In this document: in pieces, positions 19,288 to 26,753 of the stretch
How positions within the stretch are numbered: the stretch's first letter is position 1
Layout of the letters: each line of letters begins with the position of its first letter
Assembly: GCA_910586675.1 (NCBI GenBank)
Contig: CAJUJO010000017.1
Coordinates: 1 to 33,021 of the forward strand
Direction of reading: 5' to 3'
Length of the DNA: 33,021 bases
DNA from: an uncultured Christensenellaceae bacterium
GTDB taxonomy: Bacteria > Bacillota > Clostridia > Christensenellales > Borkfalkiaceae
Notes under the pieces: model-generated
Seen by the model: only the letters and a program-made list of their open reading frames with translations
Told to the model about the DNA's origin: nothing
Database searches by the model: none
Translations under genes and position numbers: made by a program

Positions 19288-22200
19288 ATGGGAAACAGTT
19301 ACAAACCCCACAAGTCAAATGGGGGGGGGTACTATTCTTATAGTATCGGAATAAAAATTACGCGCGCGGTACTTATTCCGTTGTTCGCGCTTTTAATATT
19401 GCTGTCGGCGCTATTTTGCGGTTATAATCTGAACGCGCGGGCGTATTCTTCTATTCCTTCGGGCACGGTTGCGAATATTTACGACAAATCGAAAGGGCAG
19501 TTTAACCGCACGAATTTAGACGATTTGGCGGTAAAATCGGGTTATACCGATTTTACAACAATGGTAGCTGCGGCGGAAAACAGCGCGACTGCATTGAAAA
19601 AGGGCGTGAATTTCGGAACGATTACGGTCAATTTCGGTTCTTACGCCACGAAGACGGGCGGTTCCGCAGATTTGACTTGGGCGCCGATTTATTTGTCGCG
19701 CGACGACGACGGTAATGCTATTTTAACGTTGTGGCTGGCTTCATCCGAAAGTGCAAATACGAGCTCCGATCAGGAAGTAAGTTCTTTTTCGGACGGAACT
19801 CAGACAGCTTCCAACGTTAATCCTAATTCCAATAACTACGGAACGAGCTATATGCGTGCGGTTACGCTGAATATCGGCGGGCAGTACGCAACCGCATACA
19901 GCGGGTCGCGCGCGCCTACAATGGTAACGGCGACTCCCACCACGACCAATAAATTTGCCGATTTTACGGTGGGCGACTTGCGGCAGTTTTTAACCGTTCC
20001 CAATAAAGTTGCGGTGCAAAGGTCTTTGTCGGTTGACAGAGGAGAGCTTTCTTATAACGAAACTAACTACACCAAGAATTGGGGGGACGATCCGATTTGG
20101 TTGCCGAGCCGTGTCGAGATAACGGGCGTAGCTTCTACTCCGACCGTCTTTAATCCGTCGAATAACCAAAAAGCAAACACAATCAATACCTGGCTCAGAA
20201 CGGGCGGACGCGGAACCTGTTTCGACGTTATCTATATGTATAGAACCGGCGTATATTCAAGTTCCAATTACTATACGGACGCAATCATCGAGAACGGCGT
20301 ACGCCCGGCATTGCACCTCAACCTTTCCAAAATCGCGGGCGAGGAGTTTATGCCTGTTCCCGCAGCGACGGGATCATACGTTTACAACGGTTCGGCGCAG
20401 TCGATCAGCTTGAACAGCGATTTCCAATCGGATAAAATGGAAATCACCAACATAGAACGTTCGGGGGGAACTGCAACGGTTGCGCCTACGTATACCGCGA
20501 CTTCGGTTTCCGTAACGGACGCGGGCACTTACACGGTTACCGTAAAGGCGAAGGATTACGTCAAGGACGGGCAAACGCTCACCTATCAGTGGATCACGGG
20601 GGACGTTACGGATAAGGAAAGGACGTTTACGTTTACGGTAGACAGGGCAAAGCTTAACGTGCCGAATTTCGGCGCGGGAAATACGAATACGCAAGTTTAC
20701 GACGGCACGCTGAAAACCTTTACTGCGAGCAATCCTCTGCCGACGGCTCTTACAAACTATCCGTTAACGGCAACGGTAACGCGTACGGGCGGCGCGCCGA
20801 ACACCGCGCCGACGCAGACGGACAATGGGGGAACGCTCGGCGTTTCCGTGCGCGACGCCGGCGCTTATACCGCGTCGTTCGCCATAAAAGATACCGCCAA
20901 TTACGAATGGAGCGACGGAACGCAGTCGAGCAAGTCGGCGGGATTTACCGTCAATAAAGCTCCGCTCACGTTAAGACCTACTGCAACGACGACGGGCGGG
21001 GTATGGAATTGGAGCGCGGATTCGGTAAACGAGAGCGCTACGCTCACGGCGAGCGGTTTTTTCGACGGTAATGCGGACTTCCCCGCCGATAACGTCGGAA
21101 TCCGGATGGAAATAACCGATACGAACGGAACCTCGCAATATACGGGAACTTACAGCGGAGGAACGTATACCTTTACCATCAACGCGGCGCTCTTCGGCGG
21201 AAGTTATTCGCCCGGCACCTACGCGGTGAAATTGGTCTTTACGGGCGGCACGCATGACGGCAACTACGATTTAGACAGTGCAATGAACGCTCTCGGTACG
21301 TTGCAGCTCGTTATCGGCGCGTCGGTAGCGGGGTTGCCGTCGTACGATTTCCAAATTCGTGAAAACGTCGGTTCTTCGCTCGGCGCGTGGGCGCCCATTG
21401 CTGCGAACGGAAGCGTACCCTATACGGGGAATACCTACGAAATCGCGGTGATTCAAACGGGATTCGCCGCCGCAAATATCGAAATAGATGATTCCTCGGA
21501 CCGTCAGGCGCAGGGCTTTGTGAACGGATATAAGAACGAGAGCGCAATCAATGCAGGCACGTACACGACGCGCGTAGCGATCAAAGTAACCGATCCTTCG
21601 CAGTATGCGTTTGCAGACGGCAGCACGACGACGGAAATCACCTTTACCTGGACGATTGATAAGGCTACGATCAGCGGCGGATTCAAGTGGCAGTACACGG
21701 ACGCGAACGGACAGGTGCAAACATACGATCCCGCGACGGCAACAGACAGCTTGAAAATTCCCTGGAAGGGTTCCAACTATACTTTGACGCTCACCGATTT
21801 ACCGAGCGGCGTTACCGTAAACCCCGGCAATTCGTATAACGGAAACGCGGCGAAAGGTGTTGGTTCCTATACGGCGACGTGTACGAGCTTAAATTACGAT
21901 ACAACCAACTATAATGCAATTCCCACACCCACGCTGAATTGGGAAATCGTCGCGCTGGAAGTGGAAATAAACAGCGCGAGCTGGATCACGGACGCGCAGA
22001 CGAGCGCTTCGGGCGTGTTCTTCCTGCCGCACCTTAATTCGCCTTACGACGGAACGGGTATCGTTTACGAATACTATTACTTCGGCACGAGCTCGGGCGC
22101 GGGCGATTATACTACGGCTACAAAGCTGAGCGGTATTTCCGATATCGAATATACCGAGGGAACGACGCGCTACTATTGCGTTCTCGCGAAGCTCAGCGGC

Positions 22201-25200
22201 GACATCAGTACGGACGGCGTAACGCCTTGGAATCAGGCGCTTGTGCTTAAAGATACGACTTCGCCGCCCAACGGCGATTACACCATGGCGTTCACCACGG
22301 GAAGCAACCGCACGCCCGTTTCGGTAACGCTCAGCGGGAATCCCTTCATTTATAACGGTAAGCCGCACGGCGAGTTAAATAAAGACCTTTTCGTAAAGGT
22401 CGGTTCCAACGACTTCGCCGCCTCTAATTTCGATATAAGGTACTATACGAAAGACGATTACGACGCGCACGTATCCGACCCCGAGAACAGGACGCCGCTC
22501 TCCGGCGCGCCCGTCAATGCGGGAGAATACGTCATCGTCGTGGGATTGAGCGGTTCCGCGGCGGACGATTATTTCCTTAACGCGTCCGTGTTCAATATGA
22601 CCGTCGAAAAATACGTGTTCGATTTGTCGGGCTTGCAGTGGGGGTATTTAGACGGCGACGGGAACGAGGTCGTATACAATCCTTCGTCGCCCTTGCAGTA
22701 CGAGCTGGACGAAAACGGCGATCCCGTAACGCATACGTTGCAGTTTATCGGCTTTCCCAAAGGCGACGCGAACGGGGATAAGGACGCGCAGTTGCTTGCG
22801 GAGATGTTCGCGCAGAGCGGGCTTGCGGGCTTCTTTGGCTATACGAACAATACGGCGAACGCGGTAACGGGAACGACGCCGAACCGCGCGGAATATACGT
22901 TTACGCCCGACGCGACGTTTGGCGCCAATTTCGACGTAACGGGTATGCCCGCGAACACGCCTTTTGAATGGCGTGTGGATGTGAAAAAGATCGCGAAGCC
23001 GCAGGACGACAACAGTAAAACCTTCGACGGCGAAGCGATCGATTTGCTCGGTTTGGCGGGGCTTGACGCGGCGGGCTTGGGAAAATACTACAATATCACG
23101 GCGGTGATTCTGATCACGCCGGGAGGAGATCCGAAAACGCTTTCGGTAAGCGATATCGGAACGTACAAGGATGCGGGTGAGTACCGTCTTACGGCGCAAT
23201 TAACCGACGCGGTCAATATGCGCTGGGACGACAACGGAATTTTAAAGACGGCTGCGCAGCAGTTCAGGATCACGGTCGGAGTGCTGGAAATCATGGTATC
23301 CGATTGGGAGGGCGACGGAAAAGAACCGTACACGCCCATCTTCAACAACGGGACGGGAGAAGTGCCGAACGTGTGGCGGAGTCTCTTTGTAGACAGCCAC
23401 GGGAACACGATCACGGACGACAGCTGGAAGGATATGTACGGCGAAACGTTCAAGCAAGTGTTGGCCGCAACCGATGGAAACGAAGAGAACGTGCGGTTCG
23501 TCTATCCGGAGGGAGTAGACGAGGAAAAGACGTTTACGCTGATCGACCCGTCGGAAATTTCCCTTCCGGTAAAGCGACCGGAATTTACGGGGACGGTGGG
23601 AGAAGACGGTGTAAAGAGCGAAGTTTACACGGGCGCGCCGCAGGATTTCCTGCCGCAGAACTTGCAGGAGCTCATCGACAAAGGGCGCGTAAAACTTTTT
23701 GCCGTGGACGAAGAGGGCAACGAAACGGAAGTAGACGGAAGCTACTTTACGCAGACGAACGCGGGGAAATACACCGTCCGCGCGCGCTTGCAGAGCCCGT
23801 ACGTGTGGTCGGATACCGAAGACAGGGCGCCGATCGATTTTACCTTCGAGGTAAAGCCCGCCGAGGTTACGCCCGTCTGGAAGACGGATAAGGACGGCAA
23901 GCCCGTCGCAAGCCTGCCCGCGGGGTTCGAGTCGCTCGGGAACGTGTTCGACTATCATTATTACGACGCGGATGGCAACGAAGTCGCCGAAAAAGATTTG
24001 AAGGGCGGAGAAGAATATTCCGTCGGCGTATCGGTAAAGGACGAATATAAAGAAAATTTTGTTTTGACGAACAAGGACGGAAGCATTTCTTCGGACGGAA
24101 TCGTCGTTTCGGAGGAAACATTCACGCAGCCCGAATCGGGATTTATGGGATTTATGACGAAAAGTGCGCTTTTCGGCTTGCCAATGTGGCTGTGGCTTGT
24201 TATAATAATAATTGCGCTGATATTGCTCATACTGCTGATAATACTGATTGCGAAGAAGCGGAAGAAGAAAAAGGAAGAAAAGGAAAAGTCCGCGGAGAAG
24301 CAGGAAGAGAAGGATAGGGTCGAAGCTGAGAAGCGTGAGCGTGAAGAAGAGAAGCGCAGGAAGGAAGAAGAGCGGGAGGAAGAAAAACGCCGGAAGGAAG
24401 AGGAGCGGCAGGAAGAAAAGAGAAGAAAGGAAGAGGAACGGGAAGAAGAGAAGCGCCGCCGCGAGGAAGAGCGGGAAGAAGAAAAACGCCGCAGGGAAGA
24501 ACGAATGGAAGAAGAGCGGCGGAGAAGGGAAGACGAACAGCTCCGCCGTGAAGAGATCGCCGCGATGAACGCAATGGGCGGGAAAGTCGGGATGAACGGC
24601 ATGGGCGCCGCGCAAGGCATGAACAACGTGAACGGTATGGGCGGCATGGCGAATAATATGGGTATGCCCCAACAGCCCTATATGCCGCAAATGCCCGTAC
24701 CGCCGCAGATGCCGCCCCAATACGCGCAGTCGCAGTATCCTCAACCCCCGCAGTATGCGCCGCAGACGCCCGTGCAAGTCCAGTCGCAGCCGCAGACGGT
24801 TTATATCGACCGCGGAAACGACGGGGAAGCGTACTCGCTTCTTCACGAATACGAAGCAAGGCTCCGTACGTTAGAGCGGGAGCTTGAAGAGAAGCGGATC
24901 GAGAGTATCCGCAATAAAGAGCACGCGCGGGCGCAGGAAGAAATGCGCGCGATGCAGGAGCAGCAGCGGAGAGACGAGGAGCTGCAGCGCCTGCGCATGT
25001 TACAGGAAGAAGAGAGCCGGCGCTTGCAGGAAGAAGAAGCGCGGTACCGTAAGCGTTACGACGCGGCGCGGGAGATGCGGGAACGTAGGCGGGAGCTGGA
25101 AGAAGAGCGGCTGCGTGCGTTGGAAGAACAGATCCGGCGTAAGGAAGCGGACAACAGGGCGTTGGAAGCTCGGTTCCGCGAAACGTACGCGCCGTACCCG

Positions 25201-25263
25201 CAGGAAATTATCCGTTACGGCTCTTCCGACGATCGGAATTTCGATCCGAACATACGTAGATAA
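19288..25263 (+). CDS. Giant surface protein B, phase-variable, ON in this sequence
   Basis: The 1991 residues start at ATG 19288 (AAGGG eight bases upstream). The stub MGNSYKPHKSNGGGYYSYS holds the nine-G run as three Gly codons. A membrane helix at about 27-47 ends near ARAYS, a possible signal-peptidase site. An N-terminal domain follows, with VTLNIGGQYAT, a WLPS element and VRPALHLNL (20299-20325). Then come MBG-like Ig modules, many opening with Y-x-G and closing with DAG-x-Y...Y-x-W-x-DG. A second membrane helix lies at about 1633-1655, then a Lys-rich patch and a 336-residue cytosolic tail: six 11-residue ER/K repeats, a Met/Gly/Asn then Pro/Gln/Tyr region, a long coiled coil, and the end DPNIRR. 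An adhesin or receptor with an intracellular arm is the best guess; no enzyme motif is seen. Confidence 0.9.
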   Translation: MGNSYKPHKSNGGGYYSYSIGIKITRAVLIPLFALLILLSALFCGYNLNARAYSSIPSGTVANIYDKSKGQFNRTNLDDLAVKSGYTDFTTMVAAAENSATALKKGVNFGTITVNFGSYATKTGGSADLTWAPIYLSRDDDGNAILTLWLASSESANTSSDQEVSSFSDGTQTASNVNPNSNNYGTSYMRAVTLNIGGQYATAYSGSRAPTMVTATPTTTNKFADFTVGDLRQFLTVPNKVAVQRSLSVDRGELSYNETNYTKNWGDDPIWLPSRVEITGVASTPTVFNPSNNQKANTINTWLRTGGRGTCFDVIYMYRTGVYSSSNYYTDAIIENGVRPALHLNLSKIAGEEFMPVPAATGSYVYNGSAQSISLNSDFQSDKMEITNIERSGGTATVAPTYTATSVSVTDAGTYTVTVKAKDYVKDGQTLTYQWITGDVTDKERTFTFTVDRAKLNVPNFGAGNTNTQVYDGTLKTFTASNPLPTALTNYPLTATVTRTGGAPNTAPTQTDNGGTLGVSVRDAGAYTASFAIKDTANYEWSDGTQSSKSAGFTVNKAPLTLRPTATTTGGVWNWSADSVNESATLTASGFFDGNADFPADNVGIRMEITDTNGTSQYTGTYSGGTYTFTINAALFGGSYSPGTYAVKLVFTGGTHDGNYDLDSAMNALGTLQLVIGASVAGLPSYDFQIRENVGSSLGAWAPIAANGSVPYTGNTYEIAVIQTGFAAANIEIDDSSDRQAQGFVNGYKNESAINAGTYTTRVAIKVTDPSQYAFADGSTTTEITFTWTIDKATISGGFKWQYTDANGQVQTYDPATATDSLKIPWKGSNYTLTLTDLPSGVTVNPGNSYNGNAAKGVGSYTATCTSLNYDTTNYNAIPTPTLNWEIVALEVEINSASWITDAQTSASGVFFLPHLNSPYDGTGIVYEYYYFGTSSGAGDYTTATKLSGISDIEYTEGTTRYYCVLAKLSGDISTDGVTPWNQALVLKDTTSPPNGDYTMAFTTGSNRTPVSVTLSGNPFIYNGKPHGELNKDLFVKVGSNDFAASNFDIRYYTKDDYDAHVSDPENRTPLSGAPVNAGEYVIVVGLSGSAADDYFLNASVFNMTVEKYVFDLSGLQWGYLDGDGNEVVYNPSSPLQYELDENGDPVTHTLQFIGFPKGDANGDKDAQLLAEMFAQSGLAGFFGYTNNTANAVTGTTPNRAEYTFTPDATFGANFDVTGMPANTPFEWRVDVKKIAKPQDDNSKTFDGEAIDLLGLAGLDAAGLGKYYNITAVILITPGGDPKTLSVSDIGTYKDAGEYRLTAQLTDAVNMRWDDNGILKTAAQQFRITVGVLEIMVSDWEGDGKEPYTPIFNNGTGEVPNVWRSLFVDSHGNTITDDSWKDMYGETFKQVLAATDGNEENVRFVYPEGVDEEKTFTLIDPSEISLPVKRPEFTGTVGEDGVKSEVYTGAPQDFLPQNLQELIDKGRVKLFAVDEEGNETEVDGSYFTQTNAGKYTVRARLQSPYVWSDTEDRAPIDFTFEVKPAEVTPVWKTDKDGKPVASLPAGFESLGNVFDYHYYDADGNEVAEKDLKGGEEYSVGVSVKDEYKENFVLTNKDGSISSDGIVVSEETFTQPESGFMGFMTKSALFGLPMWLWLVIIIIALILLILLIILIAKKRKKKKEEKEKSAEKQEEKDRVEAEKREREEEKRRKEEEREEEKRRKEEERQEEKRRKEEEREEEKRRREEEREEEKRRREERMEEERRRREDEQLRREEIAAMNAMGGKVGMNGMGAAQGMNNVNGMGGMANNMGMPQQPYMPQMPVPPQMPPQYAQSQYPQPPQYAPQTPVQVQSQPQTVYIDRGNDGEAYSLLHEYEARLRTLERELEEKRIESIRNKEHARAQEEMRAMQEQQRRDEELQRLRMLQEEESRRLQEEEARYRKRYDAAREMRERRRELEEERLRALEEQIRRKEADNRALEARFRETYAPYPQEIIRYGSSDDRNFDPNIRR
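19321..19329 (+). repeat. Poly-G tract (G9) in gene B, in frame
   Basis: Nine G's code for three Gly residues (codons 12-14). With ten G's translation would end at TAG within five codons of the run (GTA CTA TTC TTA TAG). With eight it would end at TAA after GGT ACT ATT CTT ATA GTA TCG GAA. Only lengths of 6, 9 or 12 keep the gene open. Confidence 0.95.
24340..24537 (+). repeat. Six 33-base units coding an 11-residue ER/K helix repeat (gene B tail)
   Basis: Six tandem units follow the consensus REEEKRRKEEE (variants RQEEKRRKEEE, REEEKRRREEE, REEEKRRREER, MEEERRRREDE). The 11-residue period and i/i+4 Glu-Arg/Lys pairing fit a single alpha helix or a hendecad coiled coil in the cytosol. The same six-unit array is in gene C at the matching place. 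Confidence 0.92.
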
Positions 25264-25325
25264 TTTTCTTGCGGAAGGGATTTCGCCGCAGGAATATCGA
25301 ATATATTCAAACGGAGGAATCTGAT

Positions 25326-26267
25326 TTGGAAAATTACGACAGGTTAAGAGAATACGAGGAGAGACTCCGCACGCTCGAGCGCGAATTGCAGGAAAAGCGT
25401 GTCGAGTCTATTTGCCGTGAGGAGCGAGACCGTGTTCGTAAGGAATACGAGCAGATGGAGGCAATGCGCCGCCAGGAAGAGGAGCTTGCGCGTCTGCGCG
25501 ATTTGCGCGCCGAACAGTACAGAAGGCAGGAAGCCGCGCCGCGTTACGACGATTACGATTACGAGCCGCCGCGCCGCAGCGGCGATTCCGATCGTTTGAG
25601 ATATTTGGAAGAGGAGCTTCGCCGCAAAGAGGAGGAAAACCGCCGTTTGGAAGAACGCTTCCGCGCCCGTTATTCCGCCCCGCGCGAGGTCGTCCGTTAC
25701 GGCCCTACTCCGCCCGAGTACGCGCCCCAGCCTGCGCCGCAGACGGTCGTGCAGGTGCACCAGCAGCCCGCGGCAGTTCAGCAGCCCGCGCCGTCTGCGC
25801 CCCCGCAGTACGCGCCCCAGCCGCAATATGCGCCCCCTGCGCAGCCGCAGTATCAGCAGCCCGTGCAGTATGCGCAGCCCGCGGCAATGCAGCCGCCCGC
25901 CGTGCCGCCCGCATCCCCGCAGTATGCGCCGCAGCCGCAATATGCGCCCCCCGCGCAGCCGCAGTATCAGCAGCCCCCCGTGCAATACGCACAGCCCGCG
26001 CCGCAGCGGCAGTATACGCCGCCCCCGCAGTATCCGCCCGTACAGCCGCAGAAACCGCGCGTCATTATCGTGCCGCAGCCCGTTCAGGTTCAGCCTCCCG
26101 TGCAGTCCGCGCCGCCTCAGTACGCGCCGCCCGCGCAGTATGCTCAACCCGTTCCTCCTGCGCAGCCGCAGTATCAGCAGCAACCTTCGCAGTACGCGCC
26201 GCCCCCGCAGTACGCGCAGCCCGTGCAATATCCGCCCGCGCCGACGGACGACCCCAACCGCAGATGA
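25326..26267 (+). CDS. Cytosolic coiled-coil, Pro/Gln/Tyr-rich protein related to the gene B tail
   Basis: The 313 residues have no signal or membrane helix. TTG 25326 is chosen because GGAGG lies eight bases upstream; the in-frame TTG at 25269 has no such site. The N-terminal coiled coil (YEERLRTLERELQEKRVESI) closely matches the tail of protein B (YEARLRTLERELEEKRIESI). A second helix (YLEEELRRKEEENRRLEERF) and an EVVRYG element match B's coiled coil and EIIRYG. Residues from about 140 on are a low-complexity PQYAPQPQYAPPAQPQYQQ region, and the protein ends DPNRR, like B's DPNIRR. It lies 62 bases after gene B and is probably in its transcript. It may bind the cytosolic tails of the giant proteins (inference). 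No enzyme motif is seen. Confidence 0.8.
   Translation: MENYDRLREYEERLRTLERELQEKRVESICREERDRVRKEYEQMEAMRRQEEELARLRDLRAEQYRRQEAAPRYDDYDYEPPRRSGDSDRLRYLEEELRRKEEENRRLEERFRARYSAPREVVRYGPTPPEYAPQPAPQTVVQVHQQPAAVQQPAPSAPPQYAPQPQYAPPAQPQYQQPVQYAQPAAMQPPAVPPASPQYAPQPQYAPPAQPQYQQPPVQYAQPAPQRQYTPPPQYPPVQPQKPRVIIVPQPVQVQPPVQSAPPQYAPPAQYAQPVPPAQPQYQQQPSQYAPPPQYAQPVQYPPAPTDDPNRR
25803..26000 (+). repeat. Imperfect direct repeat coding the PQYAPQPQYAPPAQPQYQQ module
   Basis: Positions 25803-25883 and 25917-26000 are near-identical copies (81 and 84 bases; the second has one extra codon) separated by 33 bases. Both code for PQYAPQPQYAPPAQPQYQQP followed by VQYAQPA. This looks like an internal duplication in a disordered region. 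Confidence 0.8.
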
Positions 26268-26305
26268 CGGTTTCGGGCAAATTCGGTAAATAAGGAGGGA
26301 AGAAC

Positions 26306-26536
26306 ATGGCAGATAAATCGGAAATAAAAATTGCAATCGCGCAGAGCGAGCAGCAGATCGAGGAGCTGGAAAAAAAGCGCCTTCGTTCGCAGTCTGCCCT
26401 GTTGGAAGCTTATCTCATGAAGGCGGAGCCCGACCAAAAAGACGTAGATTATTTTAAGGTTTTGACTTCTCTTATCAGATTAGAGCGGGATAAAATCCGC
26501 ATGTTGCAGAACGAACTTATCGCATCCGAACATTAA
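26306..26536 (+). CDS. Small coiled-coil protein of unknown function
   Basis: The 76 residues are almost wholly helical and charged (SEIKIAIAQSEQQIEELEKK ... LIRLERDKIRMLQNELIASE), with heptad-like spacing and no membrane segment. The start has a very strong ribosome binding site (AAGGAGGG, six bases before ATG). It lies 38 bases after the tail-like gene and before a terminator, so it is the last gene of the gene B operon. A role as adaptor or partner of the coiled-coil tails is suggested by context only. No known family is recognised. Confidence 0.8.
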   Translation: MADKSEIKIAIAQSEQQIEELEKKRLRSQSALLEAYLMKAEPDQKDVDYFKVLTSLIRLERDKIRMLQNELIASEH

Positions 26537-26554
26537 CGGAAGATGCGATTTTTG

Positions 26555-26592
26555 AACGCCCCCGCGCCGTAATTTTTCGGCGCGGGGGCGTT
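26555..26592 (+). terminator. Intrinsic terminator of the gene B operon
   Basis: A 15-bp GC-rich perfect stem (26555-26569 with 26578-26592) has an 8-base loop TAATTTTT. The T tail is short (TTTC), but stem strength and position 18 bases after the last stop codon support it. Confidence 0.85.
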
Positions 26593-26661
26593 TCATGTGT
26601 CCGTGTCGGGCAGCAAAAGCGCGCAAAATGCCGAAAAAACGTTTTTTTTCGCGTAAAACGA

Positions 26662-26690
26662 TTGATTCTTGCAAGGGAAAGTGATAATAT
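26662..26690 (+). promoter_or_regulatory. Promoter of giant surface gene C
   Basis: TTGATT (26662-26667), 17 bases and TAATAT (26685-26690) match the gene B promoter in layout and in distance to the leader motif. An alternative pair, TTGCAA (26669-26674) with a perfect TATAAT (26691-26696) at 16 bases, overlaps it and cannot be excluded. Confidence 0.65.
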
Positions 26691-26708
26691 TATAATAAGT
26701 AAGTTTAG

Positions 26709-26727
26709 CTTGTAGGAGTATACCCTG
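26709..26727 (+). promoter_or_regulatory. Conserved leader motif in the 5' untranslated region of gene C
   Basis: CTTGTAGGAGTATACCCTG is the counterpart of the gene B leader motif (three differences in 19). It ends 26 bases before the ATG. The separate ribosome binding site is AAAGGA at 26739-26744. The dyad is weaker than in B because one arm has changed. Confidence 0.5.
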
Positions 26728-26753
26728 CGAAAAAATGCAAAGGACTGATTATT

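Noticed and set aside
25803..26000. The Pro/Gln/Tyr repeats as a CRISPR-like array
   Set aside because: The repeats are in frame, degenerate by codon, and inside a protein gene; there are no spacers.
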